A stretch of 64,000 bases of DNA from NCBI RefSeq assembly GCF_000058485.1, contig NC_008278.1, forward strand, positions 4,582,962-4,646,961. The letters run 5' to 3'. The stretch comes from Frankia alni ACN14a (GTDB taxonomy: Bacteria; Actinomycetota; Actinomycetes; Frankiales; Frankiaceae). Position numbers and translations under genes: made by a program. Below the pieces are notes generated by a model. That model had not been told where the DNA came from, did no database searches, and saw only the letters and a program-made list of their open reading frames with translations. The first letter of the stretch is position 1. Every line of letters begins with the position of its first letter. This document shows, piece by piece, positions 34,891 through 43,854 of the stretch.

Positions 34891-36303
34891 ATGTCGGATT
34901 CGACCCTCGCGGCGTCGCGCGGCCGGGCCGGGGAGCGCGCGCTCCCCGGCTTCGGCCGGGCGGCGCTGCCCGCCGTGACCCCCCTGGACCCCGGTGTGCT
35001 CGACGCGCTGGCCGCCGAGCTCGCCACCGTGGTCGGCGCCGACGCCGTGCTGCGCGACGAACCGGCCCGCCTGTCGGCCTCGACGGACTGGGCGCACATG
35101 AGCCCGGTGCTGGCGCCGCTGCTGCCCGGCGGTGTCGCCGACGTGGTGGTCCGCCCGCCCGACGTCGCCGGGATCGCGGCGGCGGTCGGGGCCGCGCACC
35201 GCCACCGGGTGCCGGTGACCGTGCGCGGCCAGGGCACCGGCAACTACGGGCAGGGCATCCCGCTGTTCGGCGGGCTCGTCATCGACACCACGGCAGCCGC
35301 CCGGATCCTCGCGGTCGAGGACGGCTGGCTGACCGCGGAGGCCGGCGCGTCGTTCGTGCTGATGGAGAAGGCCGCCCTGGCCACCGGGCAGGAGCTGGCG
35401 ATCCTGCCCTCGACCGTGGGAAGCACGGTCGCCGGATTCATCGCCGGCGGCTCCGGCGGCACCGGCTCGATCGCCAACGGCGCGATCTGGGACGGCTACC
35501 TGCGCTCGCTGCTCGTCGTGCCGTGCACCGACGACGCCGTCCCGGTGGAGGTGCCCTTCCCGGACAACACCGCGATGGCGCACGCGTTCGGCGTCAACGG
35601 GGTGATCGCGCAGGCGACCGTGGCGCTGCGTCCCGCGCGCCGCTGGACCGGACTGTTCGCGTCCTTCCCGGAGCTGGCCGGCGCCGTCGCCGCCGGCGAG
35701 GAGCTGTTCGACCTGGCGCCCACGCCGCGGCTGCTCTCGCTCGACGAGGCCGGGATCATCGCGACCTACCGGCCGGTGGACCCGGCGATGCCCGCCGACC
35801 GGGTCAGCCTGCGCGGGATCGTCACCGAGGACAGCGTCGCCGCGGCGAGGGCCGTCGTCGAGCAGCACGGCGGGCGGGTCGACGCCGTGCGCCCCAAGGG
35901 CCCGGCGCACATCGCCTCGCTGTCTTACAACCACACCACCTACCGCGTCCGCAAGGTCCGCCCGGAACTCACCCACCTGCAGTGCATGGGCCCCGGTCTC
36001 ACCCGACGCCGCGCGGAGGTCGCCGCGCTCGCCCCCGAGTCGCTCATCCACCTGGAGGGCTTCCTCACCGCGAACGGCCGCGACTGGGTCTCGATGCTGT
36101 TCCTGCGCTACGACGGGCCCGACGACCTGTACGAGCGGATGGCCCGGCTGGCCGACGTCGAGGTGTACGTCGACGACCCGCACACCTGGGAGCTGCACCA
36201 CGGGCGCCTGGACCTGGTCCGTGAGGCCGCCGCCCGGTTCGACCCGGACGGCCTGCTCAACCCCGGCAAGCTCCCCGCCCCCACCCCCGCCACACCGTCC
36301 TGA
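34891..36303 (+). CDS. FAD-linked oxidase (GlcD/PCMH type)
   Basis: A 470-residue flavoenzyme. The FAD-binding PCMH fold is seen in VTVRGQGTGNYGQGIPLFGG and AILPSTVGSTVAGFIAGGSGG. The C-terminal half carries a substrate-cap region ending FDPDGLLNPGKLP, the classical end of glycolate/lactate/alkyl-glycerol oxidase relatives. It follows the binding protein by three bases, so it is the last gene of the importer operon. It probably oxidises a C-N or C-OH bond of the imported compound or its product. Confidence 0.87.
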   Translation: MSDSTLAASRGRAGERALPGFGRAALPAVTPLDPGVLDALAAELATVVGADAVLRDEPARLSASTDWAHMSPVLAPLLPGGVADVVVRPPDVAGIAAAVGAAHRHRVPVTVRGQGTGNYGQGIPLFGGLVIDTTAAARILAVEDGWLTAEAGASFVLMEKAALATGQELAILPSTVGSTVAGFIAGGSGGTGSIANGAIWDGYLRSLLVVPCTDDAVPVEVPFPDNTAMAHAFGVNGVIAQATVALRPARRWTGLFASFPELAGAVAAGEELFDLAPTPRLLSLDEAGIIATYRPVDPAMPADRVSLRGIVTEDSVAAARAVVEQHGGRVDAVRPKGPAHIASLSYNHTTYRVRKVRPELTHLQCMGPGLTRRRAEVAALAPESLIHLEGFLTANGRDWVSMLFLRYDGPDDLYERMARLADVEVYVDDPHTWELHHGRLDLVREAAARFDPDGLLNPGKLPAPTPATPS

Positions 36304-36460
36304 ACCGTCGCGTCGACGCACGGCGACCAGCGCGAGGGCGAACAGCCACCATGCGAGCGGCGACCGAGGACGGGTGGCGAAGGTCATGCGTCAACGCTAG
36401 GACTTACCCGGCCCCGATGTCGAACAGATGTTCGGATCCGTGACCGAGTGGGCCGCGGGC

Positions 36461-36859
36461 TCAGCCGAAAGTGTTGACCTTCGTCGGGGTCACGGCGATG
36501 CTGTAGCGGTGCTCGCCGGGCGGGGTGAGCTTGCGGATGTCATCGGCCGTGCGGCCGCGGCTCTCGGCGATCTTCGCGGCCCAGGTGTAGTCGTCGTCGA
36601 GGATGACCTCGGCGGTGCCGCGGACCTCCACCGTGCGGTAGACGTTGGTGATGTCCAGCAGGAACAGCGAGCACTGCGGCGTGCGCTGCAGGTTCTTCAG
36701 CTTCTGCTTGTCCGAGCTGACCGAGATGCGGAAGACGCCGTCGTCGAGCAGGTAGCCCACGGCCGTGGTCTGCGGAGCGCCGTCGGGGCCGAGGGTGGTG
36801 AGGATCGCGACCTCGGCGTTCTGGGCGAGGTCGCGGTGGGTCTCTGGGATGAGGGTCAC
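36461..36859 (-). CDS. PPOX-class F420-dependent protein, Rv1155-like
   Basis: A 132-residue split barrel. VAILTTLGPDGAPQTTAVGY and ISVSSDKQKLKNLQRTPQ are the F420/FMN-binding motifs of the TIGR03618-type (Rv1155-like) family, and VEVRGTAEVILDDDY closes the barrel. Such proteins reduce quinones, biliverdin or mycotoxins, or simply store F420. GTG at 36859. It lies alone between the importer operon and the CrtI-like operon; the link to them is only positional. Confidence 0.87.
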   Translation of the reverse strand: MTLIPETHRDLAQNAEVAILTTLGPDGAPQTTAVGYLLDDGVFRISVSSDKQKLKNLQRTPQCSLFLLDITNVYRTVEVRGTAEVILDDDYTWAAKIAESRGRTADDIRKLTPPGEHRYSIAVTPTKVNTFG

Positions 36860-36970
36860 CGGAAAATCGTACGCACACCGCGCTTTAACGGGATGACGGC
36901 GGTCCGGGCATGAATGTCGGGACCACTGGAGCGGTCTCGGTCTCCGGTCGGCCGGTCGCGCCGGCTCGGC

Positions 36971-38587
36971 TCAACGGTCCCGGCGACGGGAGGCGAGGAC
37001 GACCTCGGCGGTGTTGCGGCCGCTGGCGCCCCACACACCGGCGCCGGGGAAGGTCCCGGCGCCGGTGAGGTAGAGCCCGGCCACCGGCGTGCGGTAGCGG
37101 CTGAGCTCGCGTTGGCGGCCGAGCAGCGCGGCGACGACGCCGCCCGGGAAGGACGGGGCGTACCCGCGGGGCAGGGAGAACTCGCGCTCGTAGTCCGGCG
37201 GGGTCATCGCGCGCCAGTCCCGCACGGATGCCACCAGCCCCGGGTCACCCAACGAGGCCAGCCGGCGCAGCCAGGACCACGGCTGGGTCGAGTCGGTCCA
37301 GCCGCCGCGCAGCGTGTACGGCGTCCACAGGACCTCCAGGCTCAGCAGGTGCGCGTCAGCGGCCGGCCGCAACGACGGGTCGAGCACCGACGGCGTGTTG
37401 ACGAGGAACATGGGCGGGTCGCTGACCAGCCCGCGCCCGCGCGCCGCCGCGGCGGCGACCTGCTGGGAGACGGTGGGGCTGACGATCGTCGTCGGCACCT
37501 GCCGGGCCTCGGCGGGCAGCACGTCCGCACCGATCCGCGCCACCGCGCGCAGCGCCGGCAGGGCGGTGACGACCGCGTCAACCTTGGACTCGTAGCCGTC
37601 GACCGCGGGCGCCGCGGCCCAGCGGGCATGCAGCCGGGCGGCGGCCGGCACGCCGTCGAGCCAGTCGACGAGCAGCGTGCGCGGATCGGTCGCCGTGACC
37701 ACCGTCGGGGCGCTGACCTCGCGGCCGTCGTCGAGACGCACGCCGCGTACCCGACCGTCGCGGACCAGGACACCGCCCACCCGGGCCCCGGTGACCAGCA
37801 GGCCGCCGTGGGCGCGCACGCAGGCGGCGAGCGCCGCGGGCAGGGCGCCGCTGCCGCCCACCGGGCGGCCGACGCCGACGAGGTGGCGCATCGCGAAGCC
37901 GAGGGCGCCCAGCCCACTGCCGGGCGCGTCCGGCGCCAGGCCCCACACGGCCGGTCCGTTCGTGCCGGCTGCGGCGATGAGCCACGGCGGCAGACCGAAC
38001 GAGGTCAGCACGTCGAGCAGGCTGCGCCGGGCCCAGTCCAGCACCGCGGCGCTGCCGCGCAGGCGGCGCCGCGCGGCGGTCGCCGCGATCGCCGCGGTGC
38101 TCGGGCGGGTGCCCTGCACGGACTGCACGAGCCGGGCGGCGGGCAGGGCCACGTCCAGGTAGCGCCGGTAGGCGGCCGCCGCCGCGGGGTCCGTGCGGGC
38201 CAGCCCGTCGATGGTCCGTTCGACGCTGCGCCAGTGGACGAACGCCGGCTCGTCGCCCCAGCCGACGGCGATGCCCATCGGGTCGACGTCGAGGTAGCGC
38301 AGCCCGTACGCGCCGAGTTCGAGGTCGTCGACGATCCCGCTGGCCAGGACCATCGTGTGGTCGCAGTTGCAGATGTTCACCCGGGCACCGATCGCGTCGA
38401 CGGTCGCGGCGCAGCCGCCGAACTCGCCGCGGGCCTCGACGACGACGACCGACCAGCCCGCCCGGGCCAGATAGGCGGCGCAGGTCAGCCCGTTGTGACC
38501 ACCCCCGACGACGACCACGTCCGCCTTCGCGGGCAGGTCGTCGGCGGAGGACAGCCCGGACGGGGGGCACTGGGCGGTGCGGGTCAC
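36971..38587 (-). CDS. FAD-dependent oxidoreductase, phytoene-desaturase-like
   Basis: A 538-residue flavoprotein. The Rossmann dinucleotide motif VVVVGGGHNGLTCAAYLARA lies at residues about 24-43, followed by VVVVEARGEFGGCAATV. A C-terminal FAD motif LYLTGAGTFPGAGVWGA closes the fold. It belongs to the CrtI-like amine/carotene oxidoreductase clan, but no carotenoid genes are near. The GTG start overlaps the creatininase stop (GTGA), so the three genes LLM, creatininase and this one form one operon. It could oxidise an amine or saturated ring. Confidence 0.85.
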   Translation of the reverse strand: MTRTAQCPPSGLSSADDLPAKADVVVVGGGHNGLTCAAYLARAGWSVVVVEARGEFGGCAATVDAIGARVNICNCDHTMVLASGIVDDLELGAYGLRYLDVDPMGIAVGWGDEPAFVHWRSVERTIDGLARTDPAAAAAYRRYLDVALPAARLVQSVQGTRPSTAAIAATAARRRLRGSAAVLDWARRSLLDVLTSFGLPPWLIAAAGTNGPAVWGLAPDAPGSGLGALGFAMRHLVGVGRPVGGSGALPAALAACVRAHGGLLVTGARVGGVLVRDGRVRGVRLDDGREVSAPTVVTATDPRTLLVDWLDGVPAAARLHARWAAAPAVDGYESKVDAVVTALPALRAVARIGADVLPAEARQVPTTIVSPTVSQQVAAAAARGRGLVSDPPMFLVNTPSVLDPSLRPAADAHLLSLEVLWTPYTLRGGWTDSTQPWSWLRRLASLGDPGLVASVRDWRAMTPPDYEREFSLPRGYAPSFPGGVVAALLGRQRELSRYRTPVAGLYLTGAGTFPGAGVWGASGRNTAEVVLASRRRDR

Positions 38588-39357
38588 CGCGTCGGTCGCG
38601 GGTCGAACCGGGCGATCTCGGCGAGCGACTGGCCCGCCGCGACCACCATCGCCTCGTAGAGCCGTTTGCCGCGCTCCGCGGTGGCCCCGGTCGGGTCGCC
38701 GATCGTTCCGTCGGTGCCGAAGTCGTCACTGAGCCACCCGAACGAGACCGCACCGCCGAAACGGACCCGGTCGAACGACGCGAGCTGCTCGGGGACGCTG
38801 CGCACCCCCAGATCGAGGCGGACCAGGTCGGGACGCAGGTGCAGCAGCAGCGAGGTCTCGTCGATGCCGGCGTGGATGCCCATGCCGAGCTCGGCGGCCG
38901 GCGAGGTGCCGCCGTGGTCCGCCGGCAGGGACGGGTGCATGACGAACGTGCGCAGCCCGTGCGCGAGGCGGACGTCGCGGCTGGCGACCTGCAGCAGCGC
39001 GCTGTTGCCGCCGTGGCCGTTGAGGAACACGAGCCGGCGCACCGGGGTGGTCGCGAGGCAGCGGGCCAGGTCGTCGAGGACCGCGAGCAGCGTCGTCGCC
39101 GACAACCACATCGTGCCAGGCGACCAGGCGTGCTCGTTGGACTTCGAGTAGGCCAGCGCCGGCAGCAGCCACAGGTCACAGGCATCACCGAAAGCGTCGA
39201 CGGCATCCCGGGCGAGCGACTCGGCGACGACCAGATCGGTCGACAGCGGCAGGTGGGGGCCGTGCTGCTCGATCGACCCGACGGGCAGCACGGCGACCGC
39301 GTCCGGCGAGAGCCCGGCGGCCTCGGGTGCACGTAGATCGGCGAAGTGGCGGCTCAT
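38584..39357 (-). CDS. Creatininase-family amidohydrolase
   Basis: A 257-residue enzyme. Metal-site motifs are PVGSIEQHGPHLPLSTD (residues 25-41: Glu30, His32, Asp41) and VFLNGHGGNSAL, with MGIHAGIDETSLLLHL near residue 165. The family includes creatinine amidohydrolase, the mycofactocin peptidase MftE and riboflavin-related FAPy deformylase ArfB; substrate assignment by sequence alone is unsafe. No mycofactocin genes are present. It overlaps both neighbours by four bases, which argues for a shared pathway. Confidence 0.87.
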   Translation of the reverse strand: MSRHFADLRAPEAAGLSPDAVAVLPVGSIEQHGPHLPLSTDLVVAESLARDAVDAFGDACDLWLLPALAYSKSNEHAWSPGTMWLSATTLLAVLDDLARCLATTPVRRLVFLNGHGGNSALLQVASRDVRLAHGLRTFVMHPSLPADHGGTSPAAELGMGIHAGIDETSLLLHLRPDLVRLDLGVRSVPEQLASFDRVRFGGAVSFGWLSDDFGTDGTIGDPTGATAERGKRLYEAMVVAAGQSLAEIARFDPRPTR

Positions 39358-40580
39358 GCAGGCTCCTCGGACGGGGACGGGCCAGGCCGGCCCGAAGCGG
39401 GGGTGCGTGCCGGGGCCGCGGTCGGCAGCCGGGGGGCCACGTCGCGGGCGAAGCGCTCCATCTGCTCCCGGACCCGGTCGTAGGGATCACCGGGCATGCC
39501 CGGAAAGATCACCAGGTCGGTCAGGCCGAGCAGGTCGTCGAGGGCGACGATGTGCGCGGCGACGTCGTCGGCGGTGCCGACCGCCCACGGCCCCTGCGCC
39601 ATCGAGTCCTCCAGAGTGGGGACGAACGAGCCGTCGGCGGGCCGCCCGTCCGGGCCCACATAGCCCCGACCCCAGCCGTAGGGGGCCAGAAAGCGCCAGA
39701 ACTCGTCATGGCCCGCGCGGACGGTGGCCATCGCCTGCGCGCGGGTGTCGCCGACGGCGACGTTGAGCACGAGCATCCGCCGTTCCCCGCGTTCGAGCGG
39801 CCGACCGTGGACCTGCTCGAACGTCTCGGCGAACGCCCGCCAGTCGGCGGCGAGGCGGTGTCGTTCGCGCAGCCAGAAGACGCCGCCGAAGCCGCGGGTC
39901 GGCGCGGCGCGCAGCGTCGGCGGGCTGGTCACCGCCTGCCAGGTCTGGAACGGATAGCGCGGACGGGGCACCAGGGTGAGCTCGCGGACCTCCCCGCCGC
40001 GGTCCGGGATCCCCGGCGGCGGCACGCAGAAGTGCCTGCCCGAGTAGCTGAACCGCTCGTGGGTGAACGCGGCGTGCAGGACGTCGAGGCTCTCCTCCGT
40101 GATCTCCCGGTTGAGCCGGTCGGCCGCCGCCGCCGACGGGTTGTCGTAGGAGCCGACGGACACCGCTCCCGCCGTCAGCGGCAGCATCTCGCGGGGCACG
40201 GTCCCGCGGCCGACGCCGAGGATTCCCCGCCCGCCGCTGAGGTTGTGCAGCAGCGCGAAGTCCTCGGCCAGGCGCAACGGATGCCACTGGCCGACCACGT
40301 TGAACATCGTCCCGATCCGGATCCGGCCGGTGCGGGCGGCGAGGAAGGCGGCGAACATCAGGCCGTTCGGCACGACCTCGTAGCCCTCGTGCTGGAAGTG
40401 GTGCTCGGTCAGCCAGAAGCTGTCGTAGCCGAGCCGCTCGGCCAGCTCCCCGCAGGACAGCAGCTCCCGGTGGGCGTGCTCGATCGCCGCCTGGTCGTAG
40501 CGGCGCTCGGTGGGCTCGGTGCCACCGAGCCCGGCGTCGGCCATCTCGACGCCGCCGAAGAGGAACACGCCGATCCGCAC
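39354..40580 (-). CDS. LLM-class flavin-dependent monooxygenase
   Basis: A 408-residue luciferase-like TIM barrel. FWLTEHHFQHEGYEV, IGTMFNVVGQWHPLRLAED and GILGVGRGTVPREM are its FMN-site and substrate-side segments. Family members hydroxylate or open rings using FMNH2 or F420H2 and oxygen. GTG at 40580 with GGAGG four bases upstream decides the start; the ATG at 40610 would place the start inside a palindromic site. Its stop overlaps the creatininase start. Confidence 0.87.
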   Translation of the reverse strand: MRIGVFLFGGVEMADAGLGGTEPTERRYDQAAIEHAHRELLSCGELAERLGYDSFWLTEHHFQHEGYEVVPNGLMFAAFLAARTGRIRIGTMFNVVGQWHPLRLAEDFALLHNLSGGRGILGVGRGTVPREMLPLTAGAVSVGSYDNPSAAAADRLNREITEESLDVLHAAFTHERFSYSGRHFCVPPPGIPDRGGEVRELTLVPRPRYPFQTWQAVTSPPTLRAAPTRGFGGVFWLRERHRLAADWRAFAETFEQVHGRPLERGERRMLVLNVAVGDTRAQAMATVRAGHDEFWRFLAPYGWGRGYVGPDGRPADGSFVPTLEDSMAQGPWAVGTADDVAAHIVALDDLLGLTDLVIFPGMPGDPYDRVREQMERFARDVAPRLPTAAPARTPASGRPGPSPSEEPA

Positions 40581-40591
40581 GCTGCCTCCGA

Positions 40592-40610
40592 ATGTTGACG
40601 GGATCAACAT
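40592..40610. promoter_or_regulatory. 19-base palindromic operator ATGTTGA-N5-TCAACAT
   Basis: Perfect seven-base arms around five bases, just upstream of the GGAGG of the LLM gene. The site lies 79 bases from the stop of the XRE-cupin regulator gene, which makes that protein a candidate binder. Half-site spacing of 12 bases between centres fits a dimeric helix-turn-helix repressor. Confidence 0.7.
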
Positions 40611-40688
40611 CGTCGCGCGGGTGCGTGACGGGGCCGTCAGCTCCGAATTTCGGCGGCGCTAAACGTATGGCCGCCCAGGTGGTGGGGG

Positions 40689-41249
40689 TCAGGCGTTCTG
40701 CTGGACGACGACGAGGCGCACCTGCTCGCCGTCCAGGCCGCGCCAGCGGTGGCGCACTCCCCCGGCGTAGTAGACGCTCTCGCCGGCGGCCACGGTGTGC
40801 AGCACGCCGTCGACGTCGACCTCGATGCGGCCGGAGACGACGTAGACGAACTCCTCGCCGTCGTGCTGGAAGTAGTCGTGGAACGACGCCGGGGCGCCGG
40901 TGTACTCCGAGGGCAGCATCGCCCGGGCGCCGCGCACGAGGCTGCGGACCGACCCGCCGGGCGAGTCCACGGCGACGGTGTCGTGGCGCACCACGCTGAC
41001 CGGTTCGACGAGGGGGACGTTCGCCTCCGCCGCGGCCATCAGGGCCTGGGCGCTGGTCCCGAGCGCGGAGGCGATCGCGGTCAGCGACCGCATGCTCGGC
41101 CGGGCCAGCCCCCGCTCGAGCTGGCTGAGGAAGGGATGGCTGAGGCCGGCCCGGCCCGCCACGTCGACGAGGGTGAGGCCGAGTGCGTGCCGCTGCGCGC
41201 GGACCGCCCCGCCGAGCCGGACGCCCACATCCTCCGCGAAAGCGGTCAC
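40689..41249 (-). CDS. XRE-family regulator with C-terminal cupin sensor
   Basis: A 186-residue protein. Residues 10-70 form a helix-turn-helix (LGLTLVDVAGRAGLSHPFL, then SQLERGLARPSMRSL). Residues 105-183 form a cupin barrel (HDGEEFVYVVSGRIEVDVDG; VYYAGGVRHRWRG) that usually senses a small molecule. PuuR-like regulators of amine and nitrogen catabolism share this plan. The GTG start overlaps the amidase stop, so it is the last gene of the isochorismatase operon and probably controls this cluster. Confidence 0.88.
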   Translation of the reverse strand: MTAFAEDVGVRLGGAVRAQRHALGLTLVDVAGRAGLSHPFLSQLERGLARPSMRSLTAIASALGTSAQALMAAAEANVPLVEPVSVVRHDTVAVDSPGGSVRSLVRGARAMLPSEYTGAPASFHDYFQHDGEEFVYVVSGRIEVDVDGVLHTVAAGESVYYAGGVRHRWRGLDGEQVRLVVVQQNA

Positions 41250-42412
41250 GACGCGGCCGCGGCGGCGGCCACCACCGCGTCGAGCAGCCCCCGGTCCGCG
41301 CCGGGCGGGCCGACCAGGGCTAGTCCCACCGGTCCGCCCTGGGTCCTGGGGGTCGGCAGGACGCAGCTCGGCAGGCCGTACGCACTAGCCACAACGGTGC
41401 AGCCTAGCGTCGCCTGGCGCCAGGCGTCCCGATCACGCGCGCCGCTGCCGCGAAGATGGCCGGGACCGCCGGCGGCGGGCAGCACGAGCCAGGTGTCGGC
41501 GCCGAGCCGGTCCAGCAGCCGCGCCCGCCCGGCGGCGATCTGGCGTCGGGCGACGCGTTCGGCGCCCGCGTCGACCCCGGCGCCGAACCGGAATCGCTCC
41601 TCGACGTCGGCACCCAGCGCGCGGGGGTGCGCGGTGATCCAGGCACCGTGCAGCCGCCACGCCTCGGCGGCCTGCACCACGCGGAACGCCGCGACCAGTC
41701 CCGGGATGTCGCCGAGCTCGTGGACTCCCCCGGTGCGGACGTCCGCTCCCAGCGCGTCGGTGAGCGTGCCGACGGCCGCGGCCGGCAGCGGCCCCGCCAC
41801 GAACAGCCGCGCCGCCGGCCGGGGGGCACCTGCCGGCGGCGGCAGCAGGACGTTGCCGACCGCGCGCAGCAGGCCCGGATCGGCGGTGAGCCAGCCGACC
41901 GCGTCGAAGGACGGGGCGAGCCCCAGCACGCCGCCTGCCCCGACCGTGCCATGCGTCGGCCGCAGCCCGTACAGCCCGCAGACGGAGGCGGGCACCCGGA
42001 TCGACCCGGCCGTGTCGGTCCCCAGCCCGACGTCGGCCTGCCCGGCGGCGACCGCCGAGGCGGGCCCGCTGGTCGACCCGCCGGGCACCCGGTCGGGGGC
42101 CGCCGGATTGGGCGGGGTGCCGTAGTGCACGTTCGCCCCGGACAGGGAGAAGGCGAGCTCGTCGGTCTGCGCGATCCCGGCGATCGCCGCGCCCGCGGCC
42201 CGCAGCGCCCGGACGGCCTGCGCGTCAACCGGCTCCACCGGCGCCTCGGCGAGCCATCGGGGGTTGCCCGCGCCGATCCGGTACCCGCCGACGGCGAAGA
42301 GGTCCTTCACGGCAACCCGCAGCCCGTCCAGCGGGCCGCAGCCGGTCGGCGCCAGCAGCGGGTCACCGTGTTCCCGCCACACAGCCCGCGGCCACCCGTC
42401 GTCCAGGCTCAC
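41246..42412 (-). CDS. Amidase signature hydrolase
   Basis: A 388-residue amidase. The Ser-cisSer-Lys triad is Lys36 (LRVAVKDLFAV), Ser113 (VPGGSTSGPASA) and Ser137 (GLGTDTAGSIRVPAS), with the 24-residue spacing of the two serines as in known members. The cluster context (AtzH-like domain and isochorismatase-family gene) resembles carboxybiuret or ureido-amide hydrolysis, but relatives also act on indole-acetamide and mandelamide. GTG 42412 overlaps the preceding stop (GTGA), giving a compact N-terminus. Confidence 0.87.
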   Translation of the reverse strand: MSLDDGWPRAVWREHGDPLLAPTGCGPLDGLRVAVKDLFAVGGYRIGAGNPRWLAEAPVEPVDAQAVRALRAAGAAIAGIAQTDELAFSLSGANVHYGTPPNPAAPDRVPGGSTSGPASAVAAGQADVGLGTDTAGSIRVPASVCGLYGLRPTHGTVGAGGVLGLAPSFDAVGWLTADPGLLRAVGNVLLPPPAGAPRPAARLFVAGPLPAAAVGTLTDALGADVRTGGVHELGDIPGLVAAFRVVQAAEAWRLHGAWITAHPRALGADVEERFRFGAGVDAGAERVARRQIAAGRARLLDRLGADTWLVLPAAGGPGHLRGSGARDRDAWRQATLGCTVVASAYGLPSCVLPTPRTQGGPVGLALVGPPGADRGLLDAVVAAAAAAS

Positions 42413-43854
42413 CGACGCCCCTCCGGCGGTTCCATCCCCGGCGGGTCCGCCGACGGGACGCCGGCCCACGAGGCGCCGGCCACCGGAGCACCGGAGAGGT
42501 TCCCGTCACTCATCGGGGAGACGCAGGCGGCGATCACCCGCCAGCCGTCGTCGGTGCGGGCCCACACCTGGGTCTGGGTGCTGAGGCCGACGATCCGGCC
42601 GTCAGGTCCCAGCCGCTCGTTCGTCGACACGGTGACGACGGTCTCCCCGGGGCTGCGCACCACGTGCAGGGCGCGCAGCCGGCGCGGGCCGGGGGTGGGC
42701 CGGGCTGCCCGGTAGGCCGCGAGCGCCGACGGCCCCACCAGTGGCCCGTCCCCGTCGACGCGCACCACGTCCGCACCGGTGGAGAAGGACGCCTGCTGGG
42801 TTGCCACGTCCCCGGCCATGAGGGCCCGTTCGTAGGCCGCGAAGGCGGCGCCGAGTGCCGGGTCGATGGCGGCCAGCTCCGCCGGCGCCCCCTCTTCCGC
42901 CTGCGCCCCCTCCTCCGCCGAGACGGCCGCCGCCGCCGACGCGGCCGCCGCCGTCTCAACGCCGAGGGGACGCAGAATGCTGAAGTCGGCGAAGTCGTGG
43001 CGCAGCGCCGGACGGCGCAGCAGGTCGGTGCCGGGGCGGCCGGGCGCCTTGCCGGCGGCGACCGCCTCGAACGCGTCCGCGGTGCGGCGCAGGAAGTCCG
43101 GGCCGACCCGGTACCGCAGCGTGTGCGCGGGGTAGATGTCCCGCACCGAGCCGGCCAGCCGCGACGCGAGGCTGCGCAGGGTCGCGGCGAACACGTCGAC
43201 CTCGGCGTCGGGCATGTGCACCCAGAAGTCGCCGGTGATGAGCGTGTCGCCGGCGAACAGCTGGCCGTCGCGCTCGTCGAACAGGCACAGCGAGTCCGGC
43301 GAATGGCCGGGGGTGTGCAGCACGGTGAGCTCCCGGCCGCCCAGGTCGATGCGCTCGCCGTCGGCCAGCGCGACCGGCGCGGGCCCCGCGGGCACGGTCC
43401 AGGCGTCGGCGGACGGTGGCAGCGGGCGCGGCGTCGTCTCCTCGGTGAGCAGGTGGAAGAACCGCTCGTCGTCGGCGCGCAGCCGGGCGTAGGCGGCGTA
43501 CTGCTCGCGGGCGACGGTGAGGTAGGCGGTCAGCCGCTCGGCGGGCACCGGTGCGGTCACCGCCGGTGTCGCCAGCGGGTGCGCCGCGACGTCGCGGAAC
43601 AGCCAGTTGCCGCCGCGATGGTCGTCATGACCGTGGGAGTTGACGGCAAGGATCGGCCGGTCGGTCAACGACCGGGCCGCCGCGTGCACGTCGGCGAGCC
43701 CCAGCCCGGTGTCGACGAGCACCGCCCGCTCGTCGCCCTCGACCAGAAAGCAGTTGACGTGGCCGGGCTCGGCGACCAGCCAGGTCCGGGCCGCGACGGG
43801 CCGCAGCGCGAACCAGTCCGCCGCAGCAACCGCCACCGCGTCGACGCCGGTCAT
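42409..43854 (-). CDS. Metallo-beta-lactamase hydrolase fused to an AtzH-like domain
   Basis: A 481-residue protein of two parts. Residues 1-310 are a metallo-beta-lactamase domain with the dinuclear metal motif NSHGHDDHRGG (His74, His76, Asp78, His79), further ligands in VLHTPGHSPDSL and FAGDTLITGDFW and IYPAHTLRYRVG. An Ala/Glu linker leads to residues about 335-465, a SnoaL/NTF2-like domain of the AtzH (DUF3225) kind, with ALMAGDVATQQASFS and DDGWRVIAACVS. AtzH proteins normally stand alone beside an amidase in cyanuric-acid-type pathways, so this fusion is unusual. It overlaps both neighbours by four bases. Confidence 0.82.
   Translation of the reverse strand: MTGVDAVAVAAADWFALRPVAARTWLVAEPGHVNCFLVEGDERAVLVDTGLGLADVHAAARSLTDRPILAVNSHGHDDHRGGNWLFRDVAAHPLATPAVTAPVPAERLTAYLTVAREQYAAYARLRADDERFFHLLTEETTPRPLPPSADAWTVPAGPAPVALADGERIDLGGRELTVLHTPGHSPDSLCLFDERDGQLFAGDTLITGDFWVHMPDAEVDVFAATLRSLASRLAGSVRDIYPAHTLRYRVGPDFLRRTADAFEAVAAGKAPGRPGTDLLRRPALRHDFADFSILRPLGVETAAAASAAAAVSAEEGAQAEEGAPAELAAIDPALGAAFAAYERALMAGDVATQQASFSTGADVVRVDGDGPLVGPSALAAYRAARPTPGPRRLRALHVVRSPGETVVTVSTNERLGPDGRIVGLSTQTQVWARTDDGWRVIAACVSPMSDGNLSGAPVAGASWAGVPSADPPGMEPPEGRR

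Noticed and set aside
33643-36387. Minus-strand frame of 914 codons
   Set aside because: It is antisense to the binding protein and FAD oxidase; no domain signature is present.
38584-39357. MftE peptidase of a mycofactocin system
   Set aside because: The family matches, but none of the other mycofactocin genes (mftA, mftB, mftC, mftD, mftF) lies in the window.
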